A DNA stretch of 7,033 bases. Origin: an uncultured Solirubrobacteraceae bacterium (GTDB lineage Bacteria > Actinomycetota > Thermoleophilia > Solirubrobacterales > Solirubrobacteraceae). Below are positions 1-5,878 of this stretch, one piece after another. Under the pieces are notes generated by a model, which saw only the letters and a program-made list of their open reading frames with translations, ran no database searches and was not told where the DNA came from. Numbering within the stretch: position 1 is the first letter of the stretch; each line of letters opens with the position of its first letter. The DNA is taken from positions 1 through 7,033 of the forward strand of contig CATPBV010000027.1 of the NCBI GenBank assembly GCA_955652345.1. The letters run 5' to 3'. The position numbers and the translations under genes are program-made.

Positions 1-39
1 CCAGCTGATCGCGCCACCGCGTTTGGCAAGCTCAGTTCC

Positions 40-972
40 ATGCGACGGTCACTCCGCCTGCATTCGCTCGTCGTGCTGGGTCTGGCTGGCGGCGCGATCG
101 CCGGATGCGGCGCCGGCGCGCAGGCCCTGCCGGTGCAGGTTCACGCCTCGCCGACTAGCTCCCTCGCGGGCGGCCCGCCGGCGCACATCGCGGTGATCCT
201 GATGGAGAACGAGGAGTACGGAGACATCATCGGCTCGCCGTCTGCACCGTTCATCAACCGGCTTGCGCGGCGATTCGCGCTGGCTCGAGGTATGTACGCG
301 GTCAGTCACCCATCGCTGCCGAACTATCTGGCGCTGACGGGGGGTTCGACCTTCGGCAGAACGAGCGACTGCACCACGTGCACGGTCAACGCGACGAGCA
401 TCATCGACCAGTTCACGAACGCCGGGATCTCCTGGAGGGCGTACATGGAGGGCCTTGCAAGTCCCTGCTACACCGGTGCATTCGCGGGCGCGTACGCCAA
501 GAAGCACGACCCGTTCGTGTACTACACCCGCCTGCTGGGCAACCCGTCAGCGTGTGCTGCCGGCGTCGTCTCGCTCGCACGGCTTGCGGCGGACGAGCGC
601 AGTCACACGCTGCCGCGTTTCATCTGGATCACCCCGAACCTATGTCACGACATGCACGACTGCAGCGTCGCCACCGGCGACCAGTTCTTGGCGCGGCTGG
701 TGCCGCCGCTGCTGCGCTCGCTCGGACACAACGGCTTGCTGATCCTCACCTGGGACGAGGGGTCGAGCGACAACGGCTGCTGCCGGCTTGCATCCGGAGG
801 GCACATCGTCACGATCGTTGCGGGGCCTGGGGCAAGACGCGGCGCTCGCATGAGGACTCCGGCAGATCACTATTCAGTGCTCCAGACAATCGAGGACCTC
901 TTCGGCCTGCCGCGGCTGAGGGGCGCGGCGTGCCCGTGCACCCCCTCGCTGGCGCCCCTACTCGCGCGATAG
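40..972 (+). CDS. Secreted lipoprotein of the acid phosphatase / phosphoesterase family (AcpA / phospholipase C-like, PF04185 type)
   Basis: Predicted 310-residue exported hydrolase that should act on phosphate esters outside the membrane; the substrate is unknown. Residues 1-22 form a signal peptide (MRRSLRLHS, then a hydrophobic stretch) ending in a lipobox IAGC with lipid-anchored Cys23. Family motifs follow in order: ILMENEEY at 53-60 (E56 and N57 match the metal-binding Glu-Asn of the family), SHPSLPNYLALTGG at 89-102 (likely near the nucleophile, which I cannot assign), HDP at 156-158, HDMHD at 203-207, TWDEG at 237-241 (second metal-binding pair), H255, and DHYSVLQTIEDLFGLP at 276-291. 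Ten Cys besides the lipobox Cys suggest disulfides, as expected for an extracytoplasmic protein. ATG at 40 fits the signal peptide; the 13 in-frame codons before it have no start or stop codon and no clear ribosome-binding site. Family assignment is by motif recall. Confidence 0.88.
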   Translation: MRRSLRLHSLVVLGLAGGAIAGCGAGAQALPVQVHASPTSSLAGGPPAHIAVILMENEEYGDIIGSPSAPFINRLARRFALARGMYAVSHPSLPNYLALTGGSTFGRTSDCTTCTVNATSIIDQFTNAGISWRAYMEGLASPCYTGAFAGAYAKKHDPFVYYTRLLGNPSACAAGVVSLARLAADERSHTLPRFIWITPNLCHDMHDCSVATGDQFLARLVPPLLRSLGHNGLLILTWDEGSSDNGCCRLASGGHIVTIVAGPGARRGARMRTPADHYSVLQTIEDLFGLPRLRGAACPCTPSLAPLLAR

Positions 973-2433
973 CTCGGCGGCGCCGGAGCCGTATCTCGCA
1001 CCGACGGGGCGCTCCATGTGCTCCGCTGCGAGCTCGATCGGCTGGCCGAAGCTGATCCGCAGGACCGCACCGCCACCCGGAGCGTTTCGGGCCTCCACGA
1101 AGCCTCCATGTGCCTCGGCGGCCTGCTTGGCGATCGCAAGCCCGAGCCCGGATCCAGGCTTCGAGCGGGCGTCGCGGGCGCGGTGGAAGCGATCGAACAC
1201 GAACGACAGGTCGTGCTCGTGGAACCCCGAGCCGTGATCGCGCACCGTGAGGATGCCCTCCTTCAGGTCGACCTCGACGACCCCGCCCTCGGGGCTCCAT
1301 TTGGCGGCGTTGTCCAGCAGATTCGAGACTGCGCGGGCGATCCGGTCCCCCTCGCCGCGCACCAGGGTTGGCTCGAGGCTCGCTTGGAAGACGATCCCCG
1401 GCGCTCGCCGGCGAGCACGGTCGAGCGCGTCGGAGACGATCTCATCGAGGCGGACGTCGCCGGGCTCTCCGGTCTCCTTGCCGCCGCGGGCCAGCTCGAC
1501 GACGTCGGACACGAGCGCGGTGAGCTCGTCGAGCTCGTCGATAACGTCGGTGCGCAATGCCTCCTGATCGGTGGCGGAGAGCCGGTTAGCGTCGCGCAGC
1601 ATCTGGATGTTCGCGCGGATTGTCGCGATCGGGGTGCGGAGCTCATGGGACGCGTCGGCGACGAGATTGCGCTGGGCCGCGACCGAGCGCTCGAGAGCCT
1701 CGAGCGTCGCGTTGAAGGTCTGCGCGAGCCTGGCGAGCTCGTCGCTTCCCCGCACCTCGACTCGGACGTGCTCGAGCCGCTCGGGGTGAGCCGCGATTCG
1801 CTCGGTCTGGCGCGTGAAGCGCACGATCGGGGCGACCGCCGTGCGCGCGACGAGCACCCCAAGCAGCGCCGCCAGTGCGATCCCTCCGGCGGCAATCAGC
1901 ACCAGCAGCAGGCGTTCGTTCTCGAGCGTGCTTTCGACGTTGTCTATCGGCAGCGCGACGAGCAGAGCACCTCGCCAGCCGATTCCGGCCGCCATGACCC
2001 GAATGTGATGATCCGCCGCGGCCTGAGTACTGAAGTACATCCCGTGCCCGCTCGCGGCCAGGGCACGCGCGCGGGCATCGACCGGAATCGCCGGCGGGAT
2101 GGGCGAGTACGTCGTCCCGTTGCGGCACACGAGTGTGAATGACCCGGGCGCGCCTCCGAACGGCTGCCTTCCAAGCCGATCCAGGCCGAGGCCTTCGTCT
2201 GGATCGCCAGGACCTCCGCAGTGGGCGCCCGTGCTTCCGGGTGGGCCGAATGGACCGAAGGACCCTTGGGCAGTTCGGCCCATGAGGACCGGCTGAGCAA
2301 GGGCCTGCAACGAATGGTCAGCCTGACCGATCAGCTGAGAGCTCGTGCCCGCGTATGCCGATAGCGCAACGGCGATCACGGCGACCGCCACCGCCGCTCC
2401 AGCCGCTAGCCCCATCCTCGCGCGCAGGCTCAC
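958..2433 (-). CDS. Membrane sensor histidine kinase, HAMP-HisKA-HATPase type (MprB-like)
   Basis: 491-residue sensor kinase that should autophosphorylate and pass phosphate to the response regulator encoded just upstream. A short cytoplasmic start leads into TM1 (about 8-28). An extracytoplasmic sensor of about 145 residues follows (30-173), Gly/Pro-rich around 55-98 and with two Cys (C72, C103). TM2 spans about 175-197 and a HAMP region about 198-250. The H-box ASHELRTPI carries the phospho-acceptor H263. ATP-binding boxes are N-box NLLDNAAKWSPEG (371-383), G1 DHGSGF (399-404), F-box FVFDRFHRA (411-419) and G2 GSGLGL (427-432), so the kinase looks intact. The GTG start overlaps the regulator's TGA stop (GTGA), with GGGAG (2446-2442) 8 bases before it, indicating translational coupling. 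Length and layout resemble mycobacterial MprB, but the sensor is not conserved enough for me to name it. The last ~30 codons lie beyond the ATPase domain and overlap the convergent phosphatase gene. Confidence 0.94.
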   Translation of the reverse strand: MSLRARMGLAAGAAVAVAVIAVALSAYAGTSSQLIGQADHSLQALAQPVLMGRTAQGSFGPFGPPGSTGAHCGGPGDPDEGLGLDRLGRQPFGGAPGSFTLVCRNGTTYSPIPPAIPVDARARALAASGHGMYFSTQAAADHHIRVMAAGIGWRGALLVALPIDNVESTLENERLLLVLIAAGGIALAALLGVLVARTAVAPIVRFTRQTERIAAHPERLEHVRVEVRGSDELARLAQTFNATLEALERSVAAQRNLVADASHELRTPIATIRANIQMLRDANRLSATDQEALRTDVIDELDELTALVSDVVELARGGKETGEPGDVRLDEIVSDALDRARRRAPGIVFQASLEPTLVRGEGDRIARAVSNLLDNAAKWSPEGGVVEVDLKEGILTVRDHGSGFHEHDLSFVFDRFHRARDARSKPGSGLGLAIAKQAAEAHGGFVEARNAPGGGAVLRISFGQPIELAAEHMERPVGARYGSGAAELSRE

Positions 2434-3113
2434 GGCTCAGGCTCCCGGAGCGCGTAGCCGACGCCCCGCACCGTGTGGATCACCGCGCTCGAGCCAGCCT
2501 GCTCGAGCTTGCGCCGCAGGTATCCGACGTACACCCGCAGCGCGTTCGAGGTCGGTCCGAAGTCGTACCCCCAGACCCTGTCGTAGATCAGGCTGTGCGG
2601 TAGGACCCGGCGGGGATTGAGCATCAGCAGCTCGAGCAGCTGGTATTCGGTGCGTGTCAGCTCCACGAATGAGTCGCCCACTGAGACGCCGTGCCGCGCC
2701 GGATCCAGTCGCAGATCGCCGAATGTCAGGCCTCCGTCGATGTCTCCGTCCGCTCCGGAGCGGCGCAGCAGCGCCCGCAACCGCGCCTTCAGCTCGTCGA
2801 TGTCGAATGGCTTGACGAGGTAGTCGTCCGCGCCGGCGTCGAGGCCATCGATCCGGTCCGACACCGCGTCGCGCGCGGTCAGCATCAGCACCGGCACCCG
2901 ATTGCCGTCTCGGCGCAGCAGCCGGCAGACCTCGAGGCCATCGATGTCGGGCAGCCCAATGTCGAGAACCACGGCATCGGGGACTCCCGAGGCAATCTCG
3001 GACAGGGCGGCGGAACCGCTGTCGGCTAGCCGGACCTCGTAGCCGGCCAGCGATAGCGCGCGGCGCAATGCATCGCGAAGCGCACGGTCATCGTCCACGA
3101 CGAGCAGCCTCAT
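2430..3113 (-). CDS. OmpR/PhoB-family response regulator (MprA-like)
   Basis: 227-residue DNA-binding regulator, partner of the kinase that follows it. The receiver domain (about 1-115) has the acidic pocket D7-D9, phospho-acceptor D51 in VVLDIGLP, T79 in MLTA and K101 in LVKPFD, all key residues of a functional receiver. The C-terminal winged helix (about 127-224) shows LTRTEYQLLELL, the recognition-helix segment TSNALRVYVGYLRRKLE (188-204) and the wing HTVRGVGYALR. It begins 43 bases after nusB (gap 3114-3156) with ATG at 3113. No good ribosome-binding site precedes that ATG, so it may be read from the upstream genes or from its own promoter; the gap shows only an 8-base palindrome, CCGTACGG (3129-3136). 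Kinase and regulator overlap by 4 bases. Such pairs often regulate their own genes, but nothing in the sequence proves it here. Confidence 0.95.
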   Translation of the reverse strand: MRLLVVDDDRALRDALRRALSLAGYEVRLADSGSAALSEIASGVPDAVVLDIGLPDIDGLEVCRLLRRDGNRVPVLMLTARDAVSDRIDGLDAGADDYLVKPFDIDELKARLRALLRRSGADGDIDGGLTFGDLRLDPARHGVSVGDSFVELTRTEYQLLELLMLNPRRVLPHSLIYDRVWGYDFGPTSNALRVYVGYLRRKLEQAGSSAVIHTVRGVGYALREPEP

Positions 3114-3156
3114 GGGTTCAATTGTGGCCCGTACGGAGCGGGACGGCGAGCGATTC

Positions 3157-3561
3157 CTACGCCGGTCTTACCCGCCGCTCGCGGAGCACCGCGCCGAGGA
3201 TGCCGTTGACGAACGCCGGCGCCTCGGCGCTGCAGAAGCGCTTCGCGGTCTGCACCGCCTCGTCGATCGCGCCCTCGGCTGGAATCAGGTGATCGCCCGG
3301 CAGTTCGGCTGGATGGAGCAGCTCCGCCAGTCCGACGCGGAGGATCGAGCGCTCGAGCGGCGCGATGCGCTCGAGCGACCAGCCCGTCGCGTGCTCGCGG
3401 ATCAGCTGATCGAGCTCCTCCTGGTGCTCGCGGACGACCGCGGTCAGTGCCCGGGTGAACGGATGGGACTCGCGACCAAGCACCTGCTCGAGCGGCCGGG
3501 ATAGCAGATCGCTCTGGTAGAGGGCCCAGATCGCTGCGCGTCGCTGCTCGGTCCTACGCAC
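3157..3561 (-). CDS. nusB: Transcription antitermination factor NusB
   Basis: 134-residue all-helical RNA-binding protein. Together with NusE (ribosomal protein S10) it binds boxA RNA and supports rRNA antitermination and processing. Family features: a basic N-terminus RRTEQRRAAIWALYQSDLL, then RIAPLERSILRVGLAELL in the middle (65-82), and the C-terminal AIDEAVQTAKRF...FVNGIL (98-122), where the family has INEAVELAK and FVNGVL. I chose the GTG at 3561 because it places the Arg-rich helix at the N-terminus as in homologues. It overlaps the efp stop by 8 bases (3554-3561), implying translational coupling. An in-frame start at 3609 would add 16 residues unlike NusB, all inside efp. No strong Shine-Dalgarno precedes the GTG. 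Placement after efp matches the usual actinobacterial order. Confidence 0.93.
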   Translation of the reverse strand: MRRTEQRRAAIWALYQSDLLSRPLEQVLGRESHPFTRALTAVVREHQEELDQLIREHATGWSLERIAPLERSILRVGLAELLHPAELPGDHLIPAEGAIDEAVQTAKRFCSAEAPAFVNGILGAVLRERRVRPA

Positions 3562-4114
3562 GCGAGACGTATTCGCCGGTGCGGGTGTCGACCCGCACAA
3601 CGTCGCCAACGTCGATGAACAACGGGACGTTGATGCGCGCCCCGGTCTCGAGCACGGCCGGCTTGGTCCCTCCGCCAGATGCGGTGTCGCCGCGAACGCC
3701 GGGCTGGGTCTCGGCTACGGACAGGTCGATCGCGCTCGGCAGCTGCAGGTCGGCTGGGGCATCGTCGATGTACAGCACGTCCACCTCGTCGGACTCCTTC
3801 ATCCACCGGAGCGCGTCGCTGAGCGCCCCCTCCGGGAACGTCAGCTGCTCGTAGGTCTCCGAGTCCATGAAGTGGGCCTCGGAGCCGTCGTCGTAGAGGA
3901 ACTGCATCCGGCGCACCTCGGTACGGACCGGACGGAACTTCTCCCCCGCTCTGAAGGTTCGGTCGATCACCGCGCCGTCGCTTGCCCGCCGGAGCCTGGT
4001 CCGCACGAACGCCCCGCCCTTGCCGGGCTTGACGTGCTGGAACTCCAGGATCTTGAAGACCGTGCCTTCAACGTCGATGTGGCTTCCGTTCCGGAACTGG
4101 TTTGTGGAGATCAT
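3554..4114 (-). CDS. efp: Translation elongation factor P
   Basis: 186-residue, tRNA-shaped factor that binds between the P and E sites of the ribosome and promotes peptide bonds at consecutive prolines. Three beta-barrel domains are expected. Domain I carries the loop PGKGG with K32 at the tip that points to the peptidyl-transferase centre. Domain III contains a complete match to the EF-P signature (K-x-A-x4-G-x2-I-x-V-P-x2-I-x2-G) at 151-170, and the protein ends TRTGEYVSRA. Length is normal. ATG at 4114 gives the family start MISTNQFRNG; a TTG 18 codons earlier adds unrelated sequence. There is no Shine-Dalgarno before this ATG, and a TACACT motif ends 8 bases upstream, so the mRNA may be leaderless. 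No lysine-modifying enzyme gene is in the window. It lies between pepQ and nusB, its usual neighbours. Confidence 0.97.
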   Translation of the reverse strand: MISTNQFRNGSHIDVEGTVFKILEFQHVKPGKGGAFVRTRLRRASDGAVIDRTFRAGEKFRPVRTEVRRMQFLYDDGSEAHFMDSETYEQLTFPEGALSDALRWMKESDEVDVLYIDDAPADLQLPSAIDLSVAETQPGVRGDTASGGGTKPAVLETGARINVPLFIDVGDVVRVDTRTGEYVSRA

Positions 4115-4122
4115 CGGGGGCG

Positions 4123-4128
4123 AGTGTA
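4123..4128 (-). promoter_or_regulatory. Possible -10 box for a leaderless efp transcript
   Basis: On the minus strand TACACT fits the TAnnnT -10 pattern and ends 8 bases before the efp ATG, which would put the transcription start at or within a base or two of the start codon. The absence of any Shine-Dalgarno fits that idea. No TTGACA-like -35 is visible at 16-18 bases. TAnnnT hexamers occur by chance, so this is tentative. Confidence 0.3.
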
Positions 4129-4175
4129 GTGCCCGGCCGAACGCGGATCGCCGGGCGATCGCGTGCAAAAGTGCG

Positions 4176-5249
4176 CTAGCCGACGACCGTCAGCGCCTTG
4201 CTGACCGACGTCAGGATCTCGCAGCCACCCTCGGTCACCACCACGAGGTCCTCGATCCGGACGCCGAAGCTCGCTGGCACGTACACACCCGGCTCGACGG
4301 TGACCACGTTTCCGCTCACGAGGACGTCTTCGGAGCTCTGCGACAGCCGCGGAGGCTCGTGCACCTCGAGTCCGACGCCGTGCCCGAGGCCGTGGCCGAA
4401 GCGCACGCCGTGGCCCGCCGCCTCGATCACCGCTCGGGCGCTGGCGTCCACCTCGCGCCCGCCTGCCCCGGCCTTGACGGCGCGGACCCCGGTGAGCTGC
4501 GCCTCGAGCACGAGCTCGTAGATCTCGCGCATCTCCTCTGCAGGCGCACCCGCAGCGAGCGTGCGCGTGCAGTCCGAGAAATAGCCATCGAGCTCCGCTC
4601 CCCAGTCGATCACGACGAGATCGCCGGGCCGAATCTCGACGTCGCGCGGTCGTGCGTGGGGCCGCGCTCCGTTTGGCCCCGCGGCGACGATCGTGGGAAA
4701 GCTCGACCCCACGGCGCCCCGCTCGCGCATCCCGTGATCCAGCCTGACCGCGACTTCGCGCTCCGTGCTGCCCGCCAGGCGTTCGCCGAGCAGCGTCTCG
4801 AAAGCCTCGTCCGCCAGCTCCGTGGCGGCCTTGATCCGGGCGATTTCATTCGCGTCCTTGACCCTGCGAAGCTGCTCGACCAGGCCATGGACGGCGACGA
4901 GCTCGACTCGCTCGGGCAGGCGATCGCGGAGCCGCCGGTGATCCCAGACCGACATGTGCGCGTCCTCGAAACCCAGCCGCATCCCGCCCTCCGGCAACGT
5001 CTCCCTGACCGCATCGAGGAGATCGAGTGCCGCGGGACGCCGCTCGAACGAGCTGTCCACTTCCTCGGCGGCCTGCTCGATGTAGCGAAAGTCGGTCAGG
5101 AACTTCGGAGAGTCAGGCGTCAAGAGAGCGACTCCGTTGCTACCGGAGTAACCCGTCAGGTAGCGAACGTTGACCAGGCCAGTGACGAGCATTGCGTCGA
5201 CGCCGGACTCCGGCAGCCGGTCGAGCACAGCCCCTACGCGCGCGCTCAC
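4176..5249 (-). CDS. pepQ: M24-family Xaa-Pro aminopeptidase / dipeptidase
   Basis: 357-residue cytoplasmic metallopeptidase with the pita-bread fold, predicted to cleave peptides with proline in second position. The N-terminal creatinase-like domain (about 1-125) includes VRYLTGYSGSNGVALL. The catalytic domain has all five metal ligands: D215 and D226 in the IDWGAELDGYFSDCTRT segment, H290 in GHGLGHGVG, E319 in VEPG and E333 in RIED. It also has the substrate-side histidines H198 (ARPHARP) and H297 (EVHEPP). Start: GTG at 5249 overlaps the aroQ TGA stop as GTGA, and AAGGAG (5263-5258) lies 8 bases before it. Length matches the family. An in-frame extension to 5453 exists but lies wholly within aroQ and encodes Arg/Pro-rich sequence unlike any peptidase. 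Whether it prefers dipeptides (PepQ) or longer peptides (PepP) cannot be told from sequence. Confidence 0.94.
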   Translation of the reverse strand: MSARVGAVLDRLPESGVDAMLVTGLVNVRYLTGYSGSNGVALLTPDSPKFLTDFRYIEQAAEEVDSSFERRPAALDLLDAVRETLPEGGMRLGFEDAHMSVWDHRRLRDRLPERVELVAVHGLVEQLRRVKDANEIARIKAATELADEAFETLLGERLAGSTEREVAVRLDHGMRERGAVGSSFPTIVAAGPNGARPHARPRDVEIRPGDLVVIDWGAELDGYFSDCTRTLAAGAPAEEMREIYELVLEAQLTGVRAVKAGAGGREVDASARAVIEAAGHGVRFGHGLGHGVGLEVHEPPRLSQSSEDVLVSGNVVTVEPGVYVPASFGVRIEDLVVVTEGGCEILTSVSKALTVVG

Positions 5250-5692
5250 GCCGCCAGCTCCTTCCGCAGGCGCTCGAGCGCCTCGCGATATCCGTCGGGC
5301 CCCTTGCCCTGGATGCGAGCGATGCAGATCTCCGCGATCACCGACTGCCGGCGCCACGGTTCGCGCGCCTCGAGGTCGGACAGGTGGACTTCGACAGCGG
5401 GAATCCCTGTGAGCTCGAGCGCGTCGCGAATCGCGTAGGAGTAGTGCGTCCACGCCCCGGGGTTGAGCACGATGCCGTCAGTCATACCTTCCAGCCGGTG
5501 CAGGTGCTCGACGAAATCGCCCTCATGGTTGGTGTGGAAGAAGCGCGTGCTCAGTCCCAGCTCGTCGGCCACTGCGGCTATACCACGCTCGAGTGCTTCG
5601 AAGCTCATGCCGCTGTAGTGGGCGGGATCACGGCGGGCGAGCTGGTCGAGGTTGACCCCGTGCATGACTTCGATCCGGTTTCGCACGCTCAT
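5246..5692 (-). CDS. aroQ: 3-dehydroquinate dehydratase, type II
   Basis: 148-residue type II dehydroquinase (flavodoxin-like fold, usually a dodecamer) that converts 3-dehydroquinate to 3-dehydroshikimate, the step after AroB. Residues recalled as catalytic in the Mycobacterium tuberculosis enzyme are all present at a constant offset of +2: N14, R21, Y26 on the lid loop (RRDPAHYSG), N77 and H83 (NPGAWTHYS), D90, H103 and S105 (VEVHLSD), R110 and R114. The usual N-terminal motif NGPNLNLLG reads HGVNLDQLA here, a divergent form that keeps the catalytic Asn. ATG at 5692 gives the normal length. GGAG at 5709-5706 lies 13 bases before it, rather far, and sits inside the inverted-repeat element that separates aroQ from aroB. 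The stop overlaps the pepQ start (GTGA), so the two are translationally coupled. Lengthening to 5728 would read through that repeat and is unlikely. Confidence 0.93.
   Translation of the reverse strand: MSVRNRIEVMHGVNLDQLARRDPAHYSGMSFEALERGIAAVADELGLSTRFFHTNHEGDFVEHLHRLEGMTDGIVLNPGAWTHYSYAIRDALELTGIPAVEVHLSDLEAREPWRRQSVIAEICIARIQGKGPDGYREALERLRKELAA
5258..5263 (-). promoter_or_regulatory. Ribosome-binding site of pepQ
   Basis: AAGGAG on the minus strand lies 8 bases before the GTG at 5249, inside the 3' end of aroQ. It is the best Shine-Dalgarno in the window and decides the pepQ start in favour of the GTGA overlap over the longer reading frame. Confidence 0.8.
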
Positions 5693-5697
5693 GTTGG

Positions 5698-5747
5698 TCA
5701 GTGTTCTCCGCCGTAAGTATCGTCGCACCGAGAGTGGCCGCTGGCGG
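5698..5747 (+). repeat. Left inverted-repeat arm
   Basis: Begins TCAGTGTTCTCCGCCG on the plus strand; pairs with 5879-5927. Read outward on the minus strand, its last 30 bases translate as CDDTYGGEH followed by TGA at the outer edge. It carries the GGAG that probably serves as the aroQ ribosome-binding site. Confidence 0.7.
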
Positions 5748-5774
5748 ATGACCGGCGAGGACGCAGTGAGCGTG

Positions 5775-5793
5775 GCGTACCTGAAAGGTACGC
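5775..5793. repeat. Perfect 8-bp hairpin inside the inverted-repeat element
   Basis: GCGTACCT and AGGTACGC are exact inverted copies around a 3-base GAA spacer. In RNA this is a strong stem-loop. No U-run follows on either strand, so it is not a classical intrinsic terminator. Confidence 0.75.
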
Positions 5794-5878
5794 GAGCGAG
5801 CGAGGACAGCCGGACGACTCGGGCGCGGCCCGAACAAGCGAGGCTGGATGCCGAGCGGGCCGCAAGCCCGAGCGGGCG

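Noticed and set aside
1..39. Upstream continuation of the phosphatase frame beyond the window edge
   Set aside because: The 13 codons have no stop, but ATG at 40 begins a textbook lipoprotein signal peptide, so an N-terminal extension is unlikely.
1500..1545. Short GAGCTCGTCGA repeats in the kinase gene
   Set aside because: They encode the acidic DELDELTAL helix of the HisKA region and are explained by codon use.
1018..2142. 374-codon open frame on the plus strand opposite the histidine kinase
   Set aside because: The minus strand carries all kinase boxes in order; the plus-strand product shows no recognisable motif.
3114..3156. Promoter or terminator in the nusB-regulator gap
   Set aside because: Only an 8-base palindrome (CCGTACGG) is visible; there is no convincing -35/-10 pair and no stem followed by T-run.
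3562..3609. Upstream start adding 16 residues to NusB
   Set aside because: The added residues are inside efp and unlike NusB N-termini; the GTG at 3561 places the Arg-rich first helix correctly.
4115..4168. TTG start adding 18 residues to EF-P
   Set aside because: EF-P proteins begin at the MISTNQF-like segment; the extension has no family similarity and no ribosome-binding site.
4020..5438. 472-codon open frame on the plus strand opposite pepQ and efp
   Set aside because: It is antisense to clear pepQ and efp coding sequence with intact motifs, and its translation is Arg/His/Asp-rich without any domain. Long antisense frames are expected in GC-rich DNA.
5250..5453. N-terminal extension of pepQ by 68 codons
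   Set aside because: It lies wholly within aroQ, encodes Arg/Pro-rich sequence unlike M24 peptidases, and a strong ribosome-binding site supports GTG at 5249.
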